From Methanobacteriota archaeon (GTDB taxonomy: Archaea; Micrarchaeota; Micrarchaeia; Anstonellales; J096): a DNA stretch of 13,008 nt. This document shows positions 12,981-13,008 of the stretch, piece by piece (position 1 is the first letter of the stretch; each line of letters starts with the position of its first letter). The notes under the pieces are model-generated. The model made no database searches. It saw only the letters and a list, made by a program, of their open reading frames with translations, and was not told the origin of the DNA. The position numbers and the translations under genes are program-made. The DNA lies in NCBI GenBank assembly GCA_003694965.1, contig RFJG01000050.1, positions 1-13,008 of the forward strand, read 5' to 3'.

Positions 12981-13008
12981 ATGGCAAGAGTTCCCTCCAC
13001 TATAAAGT
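12981..13008 (+). CDS. Start of a plus-strand gene cut by the window end (possibly eL42)
   Basis: Nine codons, MARVPSTIK, follow ATG 12981, with a TATA box about 26 nt upstream and no SD, the leaderless pattern of other first genes here. Archaeal eL42 (L44e) proteins start with a similar M-x-x-P-x-T-I/F before their zinc cysteines, which suggests that identity, but nine residues cannot prove it. Confidence 0.4.

Noticed and set aside
1..13008. CRISPR arrays, insertion sequences or defence genes
   Set aside because: No regularly spaced repeats, transposase motifs or known defence domains are seen; apart from one unknown gene the window is housekeeping.

Overview
The window is archaeal. It carries proteins found in archaea and eukaryotes but not bacteria (eS1, eL15, NAC, aIF1, aIF5A, aEF1B, and the archaeal forms of uS15, uS19 and uL3). 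Shine-Dalgarno (SD) sites are GGTGAT/GGAGGTG, matching the archaeal 16S 3' end, and isolated genes have TATA boxes. Base composition is moderate, with heavy use of ATA, AGG and AGA codons. The lineage cannot be fixed from this window. A shortened S10 ribosomal cluster joined to other translation genes, and a divergent uS3, would fit a deep or reduced lineage such as a DPANN group, but that is a guess.

Positions 1-7694 (minus strand) form one very compact run of 15 genes: uL3, uL4, uL23, uL2, uS19, uL22, uS3, uL29, aIF1, an XTP/dITP pyrophosphatase, uS15, eS1, NAC, eL15 and aIF5A (cut by the window edge). No gap exceeds 12 nt and many genes overlap by 1-26 nt. The run is fed by a strong TATA box near 7800 and has a short leader with a CCCC-UUCG-GGGG hairpin right before the uL3 SD site.

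Positions 7844-9642 (minus) hold a coupled pair: an endonuclease IV-type TIM-barrel protein and an endonuclease/exonuclease/phosphatase-family protein. Positions 9706-10524 (minus) hold a 272-residue protein I do not recognise. Positions 10525-10837 have no gene I can support, only weak small ORFs. 2-Isopropylmalate synthase (leuA, plus strand) fills 10838-12382. Its stop codon overlaps that of a convergent 50-codon gene lying directly downstream of tRNA-Asp(GUC). aEF1B follows (minus), and the first nine codons of a divergent plus-strand gene begin at 12981.

Most of the window therefore serves translation: ribosomal subunits, initiation (aIF1), elongation (aIF5A, aEF1B), a nascent-chain factor (NAC) and a tRNA. 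Nucleotide-pool cleaning, DNA repair and leucine synthesis genes are attached. Expression style divides in two. Solitary or first genes (nuclease pair, 272-residue protein, gene at 12981) have a TATA box about 25 nt before the ATG and look leaderless, while genes inside transcripts use GGTG-type SD sites often fused with the previous stop codon.
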